DNA from: DYMC01 sp035406705
GTDB lineage: Bacteria > Verrucomicrobiota > Lentisphaeria > Victivallales > GWF2-50-93
Direction: 5' to 3'
DNA: 9,142 nucleotides
NCBI GenBank assembly: GCA_964426675.1
Contig: CAYRRM010000067.1
Location: 1-9,142, forward strand
In this document: positions 1-6,735 of the stretch, piece by piece
How the letters are laid out: each line of letters begins with the position of its first letter
Position numbering within the stretch: position 1 is the stretch's first letter
Notes under the pieces: model-generated
What the model saw: the letters and a program-made list of their open reading frames with translations, nothing else
Told to the model about the DNA's origin: nothing
Databases searched by the model: none
Made by a program: the position numbers and the translations under genes

Positions 1-1127
1 CAAGAAGGGCAGGCAAGTCATTTTTAGGGGTTAACCTTCTTTCAGATACAGGAAACTTCGGCTATGCCAACTTTGACGATGAAAAATTGATAGATATAAG
101 GGACTATGACGCCATTATATCTGCTATAAACTCTGTCTATAACAACCCGCAATATATACTCTTTGACGAAATACAGAACCTTCCGAGGTGGGAACTTTTT
201 ATTAATCGGCTCCAGAGGCAGGGGTATAACCTTGTTATCACAGGAAGTAATTCAAAACTCTTAAGCAGTGAACTCTCACCGCACCTTACAGGAAGGCATA
301 TATCCATTACCATATTTCCGTTTTCATTTCCTGAGTTCTTAAAATTAGAAAAAAGGGAACTTACAACGCAGGAGATAAAAGAAAAGCTATATGACTATAT
401 AAAATCAGGGGGATACCCTGAGCCGCTGATAAAAAACATTGACTATAAGGAATACCTTTCAACACTATTTAACTCCATCATATACAGGGACATTGTAAAA
501 AGGTTTAATATACGGCTTATACCTGCAATAGAAAACCTTGCCTCATACCTTCTGTCAAATATATCAAGGGAGTTTTCCTATAACACATTAAGTCGGCTAA
601 CCAGATGTAAAAGTGTCCATACAGTAGAGAAGTATTTAAGATACCTTGAAGAGTCGTTTATATTCTTCACCATACACAGGTTCTCTTTCAAACTGATGAA
701 GGAGCAGTTAAGTTCAAACAAAAAGATATACTGCACAGACAACGGGTTTATATACCATACATCTTTCCGTACAGGTACTGATAAAGGGATGTTGTTTGAA
801 AATGTGGTTGCTATAAAACTGAAAAAGGATGAATTGAATGGGGGTCCCAAGGTGTACTACTGGAAACACCCCTTACAGCAGGAGGTTGACTTTGTATTGA
901 AGGAAGGAACAGAGATTACAAATCTCATACAGGTATGCTATAACATAAGCGATATAAAAACAGCAGAGAGGGAAGAAAAGTCCCTTATAAAGGCAAGCGT
1001 GGAACTTAAGTGTGATAACCTTCTGATAATAAATGACGAGTATGAGGGAGAAAAAGTGGTAGAGTGGTTCGGCACAAAAAGGAAGGTTAGATACATCCCC
1101 CTCTGGCGATGGCTTATGGACAAATAA
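1..1127 (+). CDS. AAA-family ATPase with C-terminal DUF4143 domain (5'-partial)
   Basis: The reading frame is open from nt 3, well before the first usable start (TTG at 87), and the upstream codons encode RRAGKSF, the end of a Walker A P-loop. The true start therefore lies outside the window. Walker B is at nt 157-170 (ILFDE), followed by a sensor-like VITGSNSKLL and a TGRH...FPFSFPEF segment typical of this ATPase family (AAA_14). The C-terminal third contains YYWKHPLQQEVDFVL (nt 855-899) and LIQVCYN, matching the DUF4143 domain with its PD-(D/E)XK-like fold. The family is widespread and strain-variable. Members are often of unknown function, and some have been proposed to act in toxin-antitoxin or defence settings. 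Nothing links it functionally to the sugar genes downstream; its own promoter is outside the window. Family assignment is firm, biological role unknown. Confidence 0.9.
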   Translation, partial: RRAGKSFLGVNLLSDTGNFGYANFDDEKLIDIRDYDAIISAINSVYNNPQYILFDEIQNLPRWELFINRLQRQGYNLVITGSNSKLLSSELSPHLTGRHISITIFPFSFPEFLKLEKRELTTQEIKEKLYDYIKSGGYPEPLIKNIDYKEYLSTLFNSIIYRDIVKRFNIRLIPAIENLASYLLSNISREFSYNTLSRLTRCKSVHTVEKYLRYLEESFIFFTIHRFSFKLMKEQLSSNKKIYCTDNGFIYHTSFRTGTDKGMLFENVVAIKLKKDELNGGPKVYYWKHPLQQEVDFVLKEGTEITNLIQVCYNISDIKTAEREEKSLIKASVELKCDNLLIINDEYEGEKVVEWFGTKRKVRYIPLWRWLMDK

Positions 1128-1139
1128 AGCATCTTTGTC

Positions 1140-1161
1140 CCCTCAATAGAAAAAGTGAGGG
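1140..1161 (+). terminator. weak hairpin after the ATPase gene, possible terminator
   Basis: CCCTCA at 1140-1145 can pair with TGAGGG at 1156-1161 across a 10-nt A-rich loop, 13 nt after the ATPase stop codon. There is no T-tract after the stem on the + strand (the next bases are A-rich), so it is not a canonical Rho-independent terminator. It is noted because it is the only stem-loop I see between the ATPase and the next promoter. Confidence 0.25.
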
Positions 1162-1260
1162 AAACGGTAAAAAGTAAGAGAAATCCCTATTGTTATGTTC
1201 TCCGCTTATTAGAGAAAGATTCTACCCTTTAATCTATATTTGTATACTATAAAATAATAC

Positions 1261-1289
1261 TTGACAAATCATTTTTTATATGTTATAAT
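1261..1289 (+). promoter_or_regulatory. consensus sigma-70 promoter with extended -10, driving the AraR-type regulator
   Basis: The -35 box TTGACA is at 1261-1266 and the -10 box TATAAT at 1284-1289. Both match the consensus fully, with the ideal 17-bp spacer and a TGn extended -10 motif at 1281-1283. The usual start-site distance places transcription initiation near A1296, only about 3 nt before the regulator's ATG at 1299. A strong promoter on a regulator gene fits autorepression, but no convincing operator palindrome overlaps it. Confidence 0.88.
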
Positions 1290-1298
1290 ATCTTTACA

Positions 1299-2411
1299 AT
1301 GGAAATGAAAAATTATGGCATCCCTATCTATAAAGAGATAGAACAGGACCTTAAAGAAAAGATAGAAACCGGTTATTACAAGATTGGTGATAGATTCACT
1401 GAAAAAGAATTAGTTAAGATTTACAAGGTGAGCCGGCTTACCCTTAAAAAAGCAACCTCTCTTCTGGCTGCCGAAGGATATCTTTCCCAGATACCGGGAA
1501 AAGGAACATTTATTACCTCTCCTGATGAGCAAAGCAAACCGCAAACCAACGATATAAGATTTAAAAAACTGAACAAAAGCATAGGTATATTGGTTCCCTG
1601 TATTACTTTTTCTCTTTACCCGGGAATAATAAGGGGAGCAGAAGATTTTGCCCATGAGTATGGATACAATGTTATTCTGGGAAATTATGATGCCAATCCG
1701 GAGAAGGAAAAAGAATATATGGAAAGATTTGTAAGGAGAGGTATTTCCGGACTGATGGTATCCGCCAGTTATAATTCACGCCTTAATCCGTATTACCAGA
1801 TATTGAAGAAAAACAACATTCCTCTGGTCGTTATAGATACACTGGTTCCAGGAGTAGAAACTGACTTTGTTGCAACGGATAACATTAAAGGTAGCTACTT
1901 AGCCACCTGTGCTCTTATCAGAAAAGGGTGTAAAAAAATCGCTTTCCTTTCCGGCTATTTTCAGGCATCTTCCTCTAAAGAAAGATTTACTGGCTATAAA
2001 AATGCACTTGAAGAAAATGGTTTACGGGTTGATACATCTCTTGTTAAAGAAGGGCCATTTTCTGAAGAATTTGGGTATAAAGCAACAAAAGAAATTCTGT
2101 CAAGGAATAAGATAGACGGTATTTTTTCAGCAAATGAACCTTTGTTGTTAGGTGTATTAAAGGTACTAAGAGAACAAAAAACTGATGATATTACGGTGGC
2201 TTCATTTGACAGACCTGATATACCTATAGGCATTACTTCTATAACCTTTATAACCCAGCCAAGATACCAGATAGGGAAAATTGCCTGTCAACTGTTGCTT
2301 GAAAGGATAAAGGAAAAAAGACAGAAACAGCAGAAGCAAGCCCTCAAAAAGATACTTCTTGAACCAGAATTAGTAGAAGCAGGGATTGAAAAAGAAACTA
2401 TAAAGGTGTGA
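1299..2411 (+). CDS. AraR-type transcriptional regulator (GntR winged helix + LacI/GalR sugar-binding domain)
   Basis: This 370-aa protein has a GntR-family winged helix at residues 9-72: PIYKEIEQDLKEKI, a recognition helix around S45-R46-L47-T48 and a wing ending GKGTFI. A linker leads into a periplasmic-binding-protein-like domain of the LacI/GalR type from about residue 94 (SIGILVPC), with D180 and the TDNIKGSYLA segment (D194-G198) that is characteristic of these sensors. The combination is that of Bacillus AraR, a repressor released by a sugar ligand; it is common in PVC-type genomes. The ligand cannot be read from sequence. ATG 1299 is chosen because it directly follows the promoter; ATG 1305 is the alternative. 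Neither has a Shine-Dalgarno sequence, so a leaderless transcript is likely. It precedes the pseudopilin and hydrolase-like genes, which are plausible targets. Confidence 0.9.
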   Translation: MEMKNYGIPIYKEIEQDLKEKIETGYYKIGDRFTEKELVKIYKVSRLTLKKATSLLAAEGYLSQIPGKGTFITSPDEQSKPQTNDIRFKKLNKSIGILVPCITFSLYPGIIRGAEDFAHEYGYNVILGNYDANPEKEKEYMERFVRRGISGLMVSASYNSRLNPYYQILKKNNIPLVVIDTLVPGVETDFVATDNIKGSYLATCALIRKGCKKIAFLSGYFQASSSKERFTGYKNALEENGLRVDTSLVKEGPFSEEFGYKATKEILSRNKIDGIFSANEPLLLGVLKVLREQKTDDITVASFDRPDIPIGITSITFITQPRYQIGKIACQLLLERIKEKRQKQQKQALKKILLEPELVEAGIEKETIKV

Positions 2412-2416
2412 TACAG

Positions 2417-2429
2417 AAAAGGAGGTGAT
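2417..2429 (+). promoter_or_regulatory. orphan perfect Shine-Dalgarno sequence
   Basis: AAAAGGAGGTGAT, complementary to nearly the whole anti-Shine-Dalgarno tail of 16S rRNA, starts 6 nt after the regulator's stop codon. No gene of normal spacing follows. ATG 2428 overlaps the motif and gives only MRKR before a stop, and ATG 2443 is 17 nt from the GGAGG core and gives 12 codons. It may mark the start of a lost gene. Confidence 0.5.
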
Positions 2430-2496
2430 GAGAAAAAGGTAAATGGTAGGCGCAGGATTTATCCTTGGAGAAGTAAGTTAGAACTCATCGCATAAT

Positions 2497-2556
2497 AGAG
2501 ATGCCCCCTCTTCTACTTTCCTCTCCCTTTTGTGGGAGAGGATGAAGGTGAGGGGG
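2497..2556. repeat. REP-like nested palindromic repeat, copy 1
   Basis: This is the first copy of a 60-bp sequence repeated without mismatch at 2585-2644. Its core is a perfect hairpin, CCTCTCCC-TTTTGT-GGGAGAGG (2519-2540). Outer arms CCCCCTC (2504-2510) and GAGGGGG (2550-2556) can pair around it. The nested design and the CCTCTCCC/GGGAGAGG, GTGAGGGGG words resemble REP-type extragenic palindromes scattered through many bacterial genomes, often mobilised by RAYT (TnpA_REP) transposases. No transposase is present in this window. Confidence 0.85.
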
Positions 2557-2584
2557 GAAGGAAAAACAAGGCCTCGCACCTGAA

Positions 2585-2644
2585 AGAGATGCCCCCTCTT
2601 CTACTTTCCTCTCCCTTTTGTGGGAGAGGATGAAGGTGAGGGGG
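2585..2644. repeat. REP-like nested palindromic repeat, copy 2
   Basis: Identical over 60 bp to 2497-2556, in the same orientation, with 28 bp of unrelated sequence between the copies. The copies diverge only in the length of the final G run (6 versus 5). The core hairpin is at 2607-2628. The repeat ends 17 nt before the pseudopilin's Shine-Dalgarno sequence, so any transcript from upstream carries two strong tandem stem-loops in the pseudopilin leader. It also creates a spurious in-frame TTG at 2618. Confidence 0.85.
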
Positions 2645-2660
2645 AAAGAGTGCGAAGTAA

Positions 2661-2666
2661 AGGAGG
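2661..2666 (+). promoter_or_regulatory. ribosome binding site deciding the pseudopilin start
   Basis: AGGAGG lies 8 nt before ATG 2675. This selects ATG 2675 over the upstream in-frame TTG at 2618, which lies inside the REP-like repeat, has no such site and would add 19 charged residues before the prepilin leader. Confidence 0.88.
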
Positions 2667-2674
2667 GAAAGAAA

Positions 2675-3376
2675 ATGAAAAGAAAAGAAATAGAAGTTTC
2701 GGGATTTACCTTAATAGAGCTCCTTGTCGTAGTAGCAATTATTGCAATCCTTGCCGCAATGTTGCTACCAGCACTATCCCAGGCAAGAGAAAAAGCAAGA
2801 CAGTCAGTGTGTATGAATAATTTGAAACAGTTAGGACTGGCTATAATGATGTATGCAGAAGATTATAATGATTATTTGATACCTGTTTTTCCGATTAGTT
2901 ACCCTTCACCTGAGACGAATAATGGAAACTGGTTTACTACATTGATAAGATTCGGATATGTAATTAGAGCACGACCAGGGTTTCAGTACTATCAAATGGG
3001 AAGGTGGGACGGTAAACCTCAATCAGATATTTTTCGATGTCCAAGTCTCCATAAAAAAATCTCTACTGGCTACTCAACCTATTTTCTGCAAAGATACAGA
3101 TTTAGAGCAGGTACGGGTGGATTAAATGATTATGGAGAAAAGGTATGGTATAAAGTAGGGAAATTGAACCCATCTACTGTATATATGTTTGATGGGGACC
3201 ATCTAACTCCAGGATATCTCCAAGCATTCCATGGATATCGTGGTTTTGTATCTTCAGGAGCAGGAACTGGTGTAGGGTCTATTCACACCGGTGGTTGTAA
3301 TATTCTTTTTGTTGGTGGACATGTTGAATGGTATAGAAGAGAAGAAGTTGTTTTAGGAAGTAGATTAAAATGGTAA
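2675..3376 (+). CDS. type II secretion/type IV pilus-like pseudopilin with a variant H-X9-DG motif
   Basis: From ATG 2675 the product is 233 aa. It begins with a short charged leader, MKRKEIEVSG, then FTLIELLVVVAII and a hydrophobic helix, the class III signal peptide cleaved and N-methylated by a PilD-type prepilin peptidase after G10. Glu+5 is present. After the helix comes QAREKARQSVCMNNLKQLGLAIMMYAEDYNDY, typical of the large PVC pseudopilin family (DUF1559-like). Near the C-terminus, H204-TGGCNILFV-G214-G215-H216 aligns with the H-X9-DG signature, but the Asp is Gly. Such proteins occur in very many copies in Lentisphaerota and Planctomycetota, often beside secreted enzymes, and are presumed to work in secretion or on the surface. 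The hydrolase-like gene begins 37 nt downstream, so cotranscription is likely. Confidence 0.92.
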   Translation: MKRKEIEVSGFTLIELLVVVAIIAILAAMLLPALSQAREKARQSVCMNNLKQLGLAIMMYAEDYNDYLIPVFPISYPSPETNNGNWFTTLIRFGYVIRARPGFQYYQMGRWDGKPQSDIFRCPSLHKKISTGYSTYFLQRYRFRAGTGGLNDYGEKVWYKVGKLNPSTVYMFDGDHLTPGYLQAFHGYRGFVSSGAGTGVGSIHTGGCNILFVGGHVEWYRREEVVLGSRLKW

Positions 3377-3392
3377 GGATTGTAAATTCTTT

Positions 3393-3401
3393 TTATCCAC
3401 A
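3393..3401 (+). other. perfect DnaA-box 9-mer (TTATCCACA) between pseudopilin and hydrolase-like genes
   Basis: Exact match to the E. coli consensus DnaA box, in the 37-nt gap before the hydrolase-like gene. A second exact match, inverted, lies just after that gene at 6673-6681. There is no origin-like cluster or AT-rich unwinding element, so function is uncertain. Confidence 0.4.
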
Positions 3402-3413
3402 ACGGGGTCTAAA

Positions 3414-6400
3414 ATGAAGAATAAAAAATGGTTTTTATTATTGGTAATATTGTTCTTTCTTACTAATTCAAGTGGTTTTACCAAACCTCTTTTTTGGGCA
3501 ACATGGGATGAAAAAATAGATGCTGATACGGGACCCATAGCTAGACCATGGGACATAGTAACATTAAGTAAAAAAGAGTTTAAAAAAGGAAAAGGTTGCC
3601 TCGATTTAGTTAGGAAGGACGCGAAAGAAAAAACAGGAATTTTGTTTGATGGTGTGGAAATTAATCCTCAACAAGGAAGCATTGAATCCTATTTTAAGAC
3701 CAAATGGAGTGCGCAATCTGGAAGTGCTGCCACTATGGTGTTTAATATGTTGGATATATCTAAAGAAGTAAGTATCTGGGTTTCTTGCGATGGTAAAAAT
3801 TTCATAATAGACTTTGCCAATCCGTTCGGTAAAGAAAAAAGAATCTATGCAAATATAGAAAAAATATGGGATGCTAACCAATGGCACCATTTTGTTCTCA
3901 CTTGGAAAGTAATTCCTGGGAGTAATAATGATATTATTGAAGTTTTTGTTGATGAAATTTCTGTAGGAAAGAGGGATGATATGGAGTTGTGGAATGGGAA
4001 AAATCCAGGTATAGTGAAACTAAAACTTGCTATTGGGTTAAACACCAGCCATAACTTCGGTGGAAATTTTGATGGCTATGTTGATGAATTTACTATCCAT
4101 GATGAGATTATAAAAATTCCTTCTAAAAAACAGGTTCAGGAAAGAGTAGAACTGAAAGCGGAGAGAAAAATGCAAAAAGCAGGGTTAGAAGATACTAACC
4201 TTATAAACATAGCCCCTCTTAGTAAATTAAAATCAGAACCTTATCTCGGTTATTCTCTAAGCACTATAGTAGATGGATTAATTCCTTCAATTGATGATTG
4301 TGATGGAACTTTAGTAGGAGATGCGCCTATATTTACGCCCGCTCTTGGAATGAATATACCTATACAGTTTGAATTCTTATTTGATAAATCCGTTGAAATT
4401 CAAAGAATAAGATTTTACCAATATTTAGCCGGCTGGGAAGGTTTTGCAAAAGAATATTTAATAGAAGTTGATCTTGATGGGGATGGGAAATATGATAAAG
4501 TCCTAATAAAAGGAAAGGAAGGTAAATCAAACGAATGGATGGACCACTCTTTTCCACCAATAAAAATAACATCTTTACGATTTACCCCAACTAAAGGAGA
4601 AAAAGGAACTTATGGATGTAGATATTATCCTGTTTTAGGTGAATTTGAAATATATACAGATAAGAAATCTGCCGAGGGATTTTCAAAAATTACTTTTCTC
4701 CCACAGAAAGAAAAAAGTATTCCTAAATTAGAAGTAATTGATAAGTTTATCCAATCAGATGTAAATCCTGAAAAAAAATGGAACGAAGGGTTTCTAAAAG
4801 GAGTATATTTAACGTTTGGGATGTTAGGATATACAGATGAGGAAATTAATAGAAGGGCAAATTATTTAAAAAAATTAGGGGTAAATCACATTGTTTTATA
4901 CTCTCATACTCGTGATAGTTCTGGAAATCTCTGTGCAATATGGCCCAGTAAGTTTCTACCAGGATCCCAGGATAATGCTTTAGAAAAAAGGTGTAATATA
5001 TTAGAGGAAAATAATATCGGGTTGTTTTCAACATTTTGGCCTGTTCCATTTGGAAGAGATGCACGTGTTCAAGAGTTAGATAAATTTCCTTGTATGTTGA
5101 GTAGTGAATTTTGCCGAAAAGTATCTTCAGGTATATATAATGAGATTGCAGAAAGTGGTGTAGGTGGAATTGTTCTTGGAGGTGATGAATACTTTCTTAC
5201 CTCCCATCCTCTTCCTGTTCCTTCTGACGACCCCTGTAGAGAAGAATTTAAAAAATATTATGGCTATGATTCACCTCCTGAAAAATTTGAAAATACAGAA
5301 AGATATAGAAAATGGGTCTTATTCCAGTATGAACAATTAGCAAGGTTGTTTAAATTATGGCACGAAAACATGAAAAAAATAAATCAAAAAGCTATTAGTA
5401 CTACCCTGTTTTATGCTGATAACTACAACTGTTCAGGCAGAATTGAGTTTGGTATATGTGATGATATTATAGGTTATATATCTGGAATAGACACAATGGG
5501 AACAGACCCATATTGGTCACATAATTCACCAATGGGACATTACTATGCTGCTGAAATGACAAAAAGATATAGGGCTGCTACTAAAAACCGTGGCGCTATA
5601 ATGGTCCCCCAGATTACCGCATTTTTATGGATAGAAGGCAAGGAAAAGTATGTACAGTATTCATCTCCATTAATGGTTTACGGTCCTGCAGTGAGTGCTT
5701 TGATGCACGGAGCAAAAGGAATAGAATTCTATCGGGGGGATTATGCTCTAAATCTTTATACAGGTGAATTAATGCCCGGAGGTATAGCAGTTCAAAATGT
5801 TTTTTCGCTGATGGACACATTAGAAGCAAAAAATTTTCACCAATTTTATATTCCCAAAACAATTGCCCTTTTATATTCCAGAGCAAGCGAAGATTGGTGG
5901 CGTATTGCCTATTCCAGTGAGAATAAATCATCGAAACCTATTGAGGGATGGACATATAATAGAGCAACTATGGAAGTCCTTTTTCGCAAAGGATATCCTT
6001 TTGAAATGTATTATCTTGACCAGATGGAAGGACTAAAAGAAATCGGAAATTTTAAAGTGATAATTTTCCCTTTTGTATATTCTATCCCTAAAGAAGCAGA
6101 AAAAATAATTGAAGGCGCTATTGCTAAGGGAACAAAAGTAATTGTAATTAAACATAAGGGAGAAACAGATGAATATGGAAACCTGTATCCGGAACCAATT
6201 TTAGGACGATTAATTCAAGAAGGGAAAATAGATTATTTAGATTATGATTTGAATAAATCTAACTATTTTGAGTTTGCTGAAAAATTGTCAAAAATCCTTG
6301 ACGAAAAATTAGGAAAAGATAAATCTTTTTATTTTGAAAATTGTGGTTATGACGTAGAAACAGCTTTATGGGAGAATAAAAAAGGAGATAAACTTTTATG

Positions 6401-6623
6401 GATATTGAATTGGGAAGAAAAACTGGCAGAGATAGAATTAGGAATAAAGATTTCCTCCGGTGAATATAAAATTACACAAATAGATTTTTCAGGAGAAAGG
6501 GAAGTAAAATTAGGAGGGAAAACAGAAGTGAATGCTGAATTATTAAGGAAATTTGGTTGCTCGTTACTTCCTGGGGAAGTTAAGGTTTTATATATAGAAA
6601 AATCTAAAGTTATAAATATGTGA
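3414..6623 (+). CDS. exported multidomain glycoside-hydrolase-like protein (LamG + discoidin/F5-8C-like + TIM barrel + GATase-like)
   Basis: This 1069-aa protein starts with a Sec-type signal peptide: MKNKK, a hydrophobic core at residues 6-16, and a likely cut near residues 21-25. Residues ~26-230 form a LamG/concanavalin-like domain ending in FDGYVDEFTIHD. Residues ~265-418 resemble a discoidin (F5/8 type C) module, with RIRFYQY and LRFTPT strands and a Ca-loop-like DLDGDGKYD. Residues ~460-790 look like a GH-A-type barrel: FLKGVYLTFGM, GIVLGGDEYF (E592, candidate acid/base), PQITAFLWIEG (E741) and GAKGIEFYRGD (766-776). The barrel is followed by KTIALLYSRASEDWW and a glutamine-amidotransferase-like fold (~815-935), then a C-terminal beta domain (~985-1066), an arrangement like GH42 beta-galactosidases. 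I cannot assign a GH family or substrate. No lipobox, PEP-CTERM or membrane anchor is visible. The ribosome binding site is weak (CGGGG), so it may rely on coupling to the pseudopilin gene. Confidence 0.85.
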   Translation: MKNKKWFLLLVILFFLTNSSGFTKPLFWATWDEKIDADTGPIARPWDIVTLSKKEFKKGKGCLDLVRKDAKEKTGILFDGVEINPQQGSIESYFKTKWSAQSGSAATMVFNMLDISKEVSIWVSCDGKNFIIDFANPFGKEKRIYANIEKIWDANQWHHFVLTWKVIPGSNNDIIEVFVDEISVGKRDDMELWNGKNPGIVKLKLAIGLNTSHNFGGNFDGYVDEFTIHDEIIKIPSKKQVQERVELKAERKMQKAGLEDTNLINIAPLSKLKSEPYLGYSLSTIVDGLIPSIDDCDGTLVGDAPIFTPALGMNIPIQFEFLFDKSVEIQRIRFYQYLAGWEGFAKEYLIEVDLDGDGKYDKVLIKGKEGKSNEWMDHSFPPIKITSLRFTPTKGEKGTYGCRYYPVLGEFEIYTDKKSAEGFSKITFLPQKEKSIPKLEVIDKFIQSDVNPEKKWNEGFLKGVYLTFGMLGYTDEEINRRANYLKKLGVNHIVLYSHTRDSSGNLCAIWPSKFLPGSQDNALEKRCNILEENNIGLFSTFWPVPFGRDARVQELDKFPCMLSSEFCRKVSSGIYNEIAESGVGGIVLGGDEYFLTSHPLPVPSDDPCREEFKKYYGYDSPPEKFENTERYRKWVLFQYEQLARLFKLWHENMKKINQKAISTTLFYADNYNCSGRIEFGICDDIIGYISGIDTMGTDPYWSHNSPMGHYYAAEMTKRYRAATKNRGAIMVPQITAFLWIEGKEKYVQYSSPLMVYGPAVSALMHGAKGIEFYRGDYALNLYTGELMPGGIAVQNVFSLMDTLEAKNFHQFYIPKTIALLYSRASEDWWRIAYSSENKSSKPIEGWTYNRATMEVLFRKGYPFEMYYLDQMEGLKEIGNFKVIIFPFVYSIPKEAEKIIEGAIAKGTKVIVIKHKGETDEYGNLYPEPILGRLIQEGKIDYLDYDLNKSNYFEFAEKLSKILDEKLGKDKSFYFENCGYDVETALWENKKGDKLLWILNWEEKLAEIELGIKISSGEYKITQIDFSGEREVKLGGKTEVNAELLRKFGCSLLPGEVKVLYIEKSKVINM

Positions 6624-6735
6624 TATCTTCAAGTATTGGTAACAGTTAGGGGGAGTTAATAAATTGTTAAAATGTGGATAACTTTTTCTCTTTGATATTT
6701 GCTAGAACCTCCAGTAAAATAGCGACGAAAAGTAG
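6624..6735. other. intergenic stretch after the hydrolase-like gene
   Basis: No reading frame of note and no clear terminator. GTTA...TAAC at about 6665-6682, followed by TTTTTCTCTTT, could form only a 4-bp stem. The stretch holds one DnaA-box 9-mer. It may include decayed upstream coding sequence of the GH4 remnant, but I cannot recognise any in it. Confidence 0.4.
6673..6681 (-). other. perfect DnaA-box 9-mer (TTATCCACA on the - strand)
   Basis: TGTGGATAA on the + strand, 50 nt after the hydrolase-like gene's stop codon, in opposite orientation to the box at 3393-3401. The flanking bases of the two boxes do not match, so this is not a longer inverted repeat. Confidence 0.4.

Noticed and set aside
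1238..1255. ATTTGTATACTATAAAAT before the -35 box as an AraR-like operator
   Set aside because: Only the central GTATAC is palindromic; the flanks do not pair, so it is ordinary AT-rich promoter DNA until a second site is shown.
2618..2674. N-terminal extension of the pseudopilin from TTG 2618
   Set aside because: The TTG lies in the REP-like repeat, lacks a ribosome binding site and would put 19 charged residues before the prepilin leader; ATG 2675 has AGGAGG at ideal spacing.
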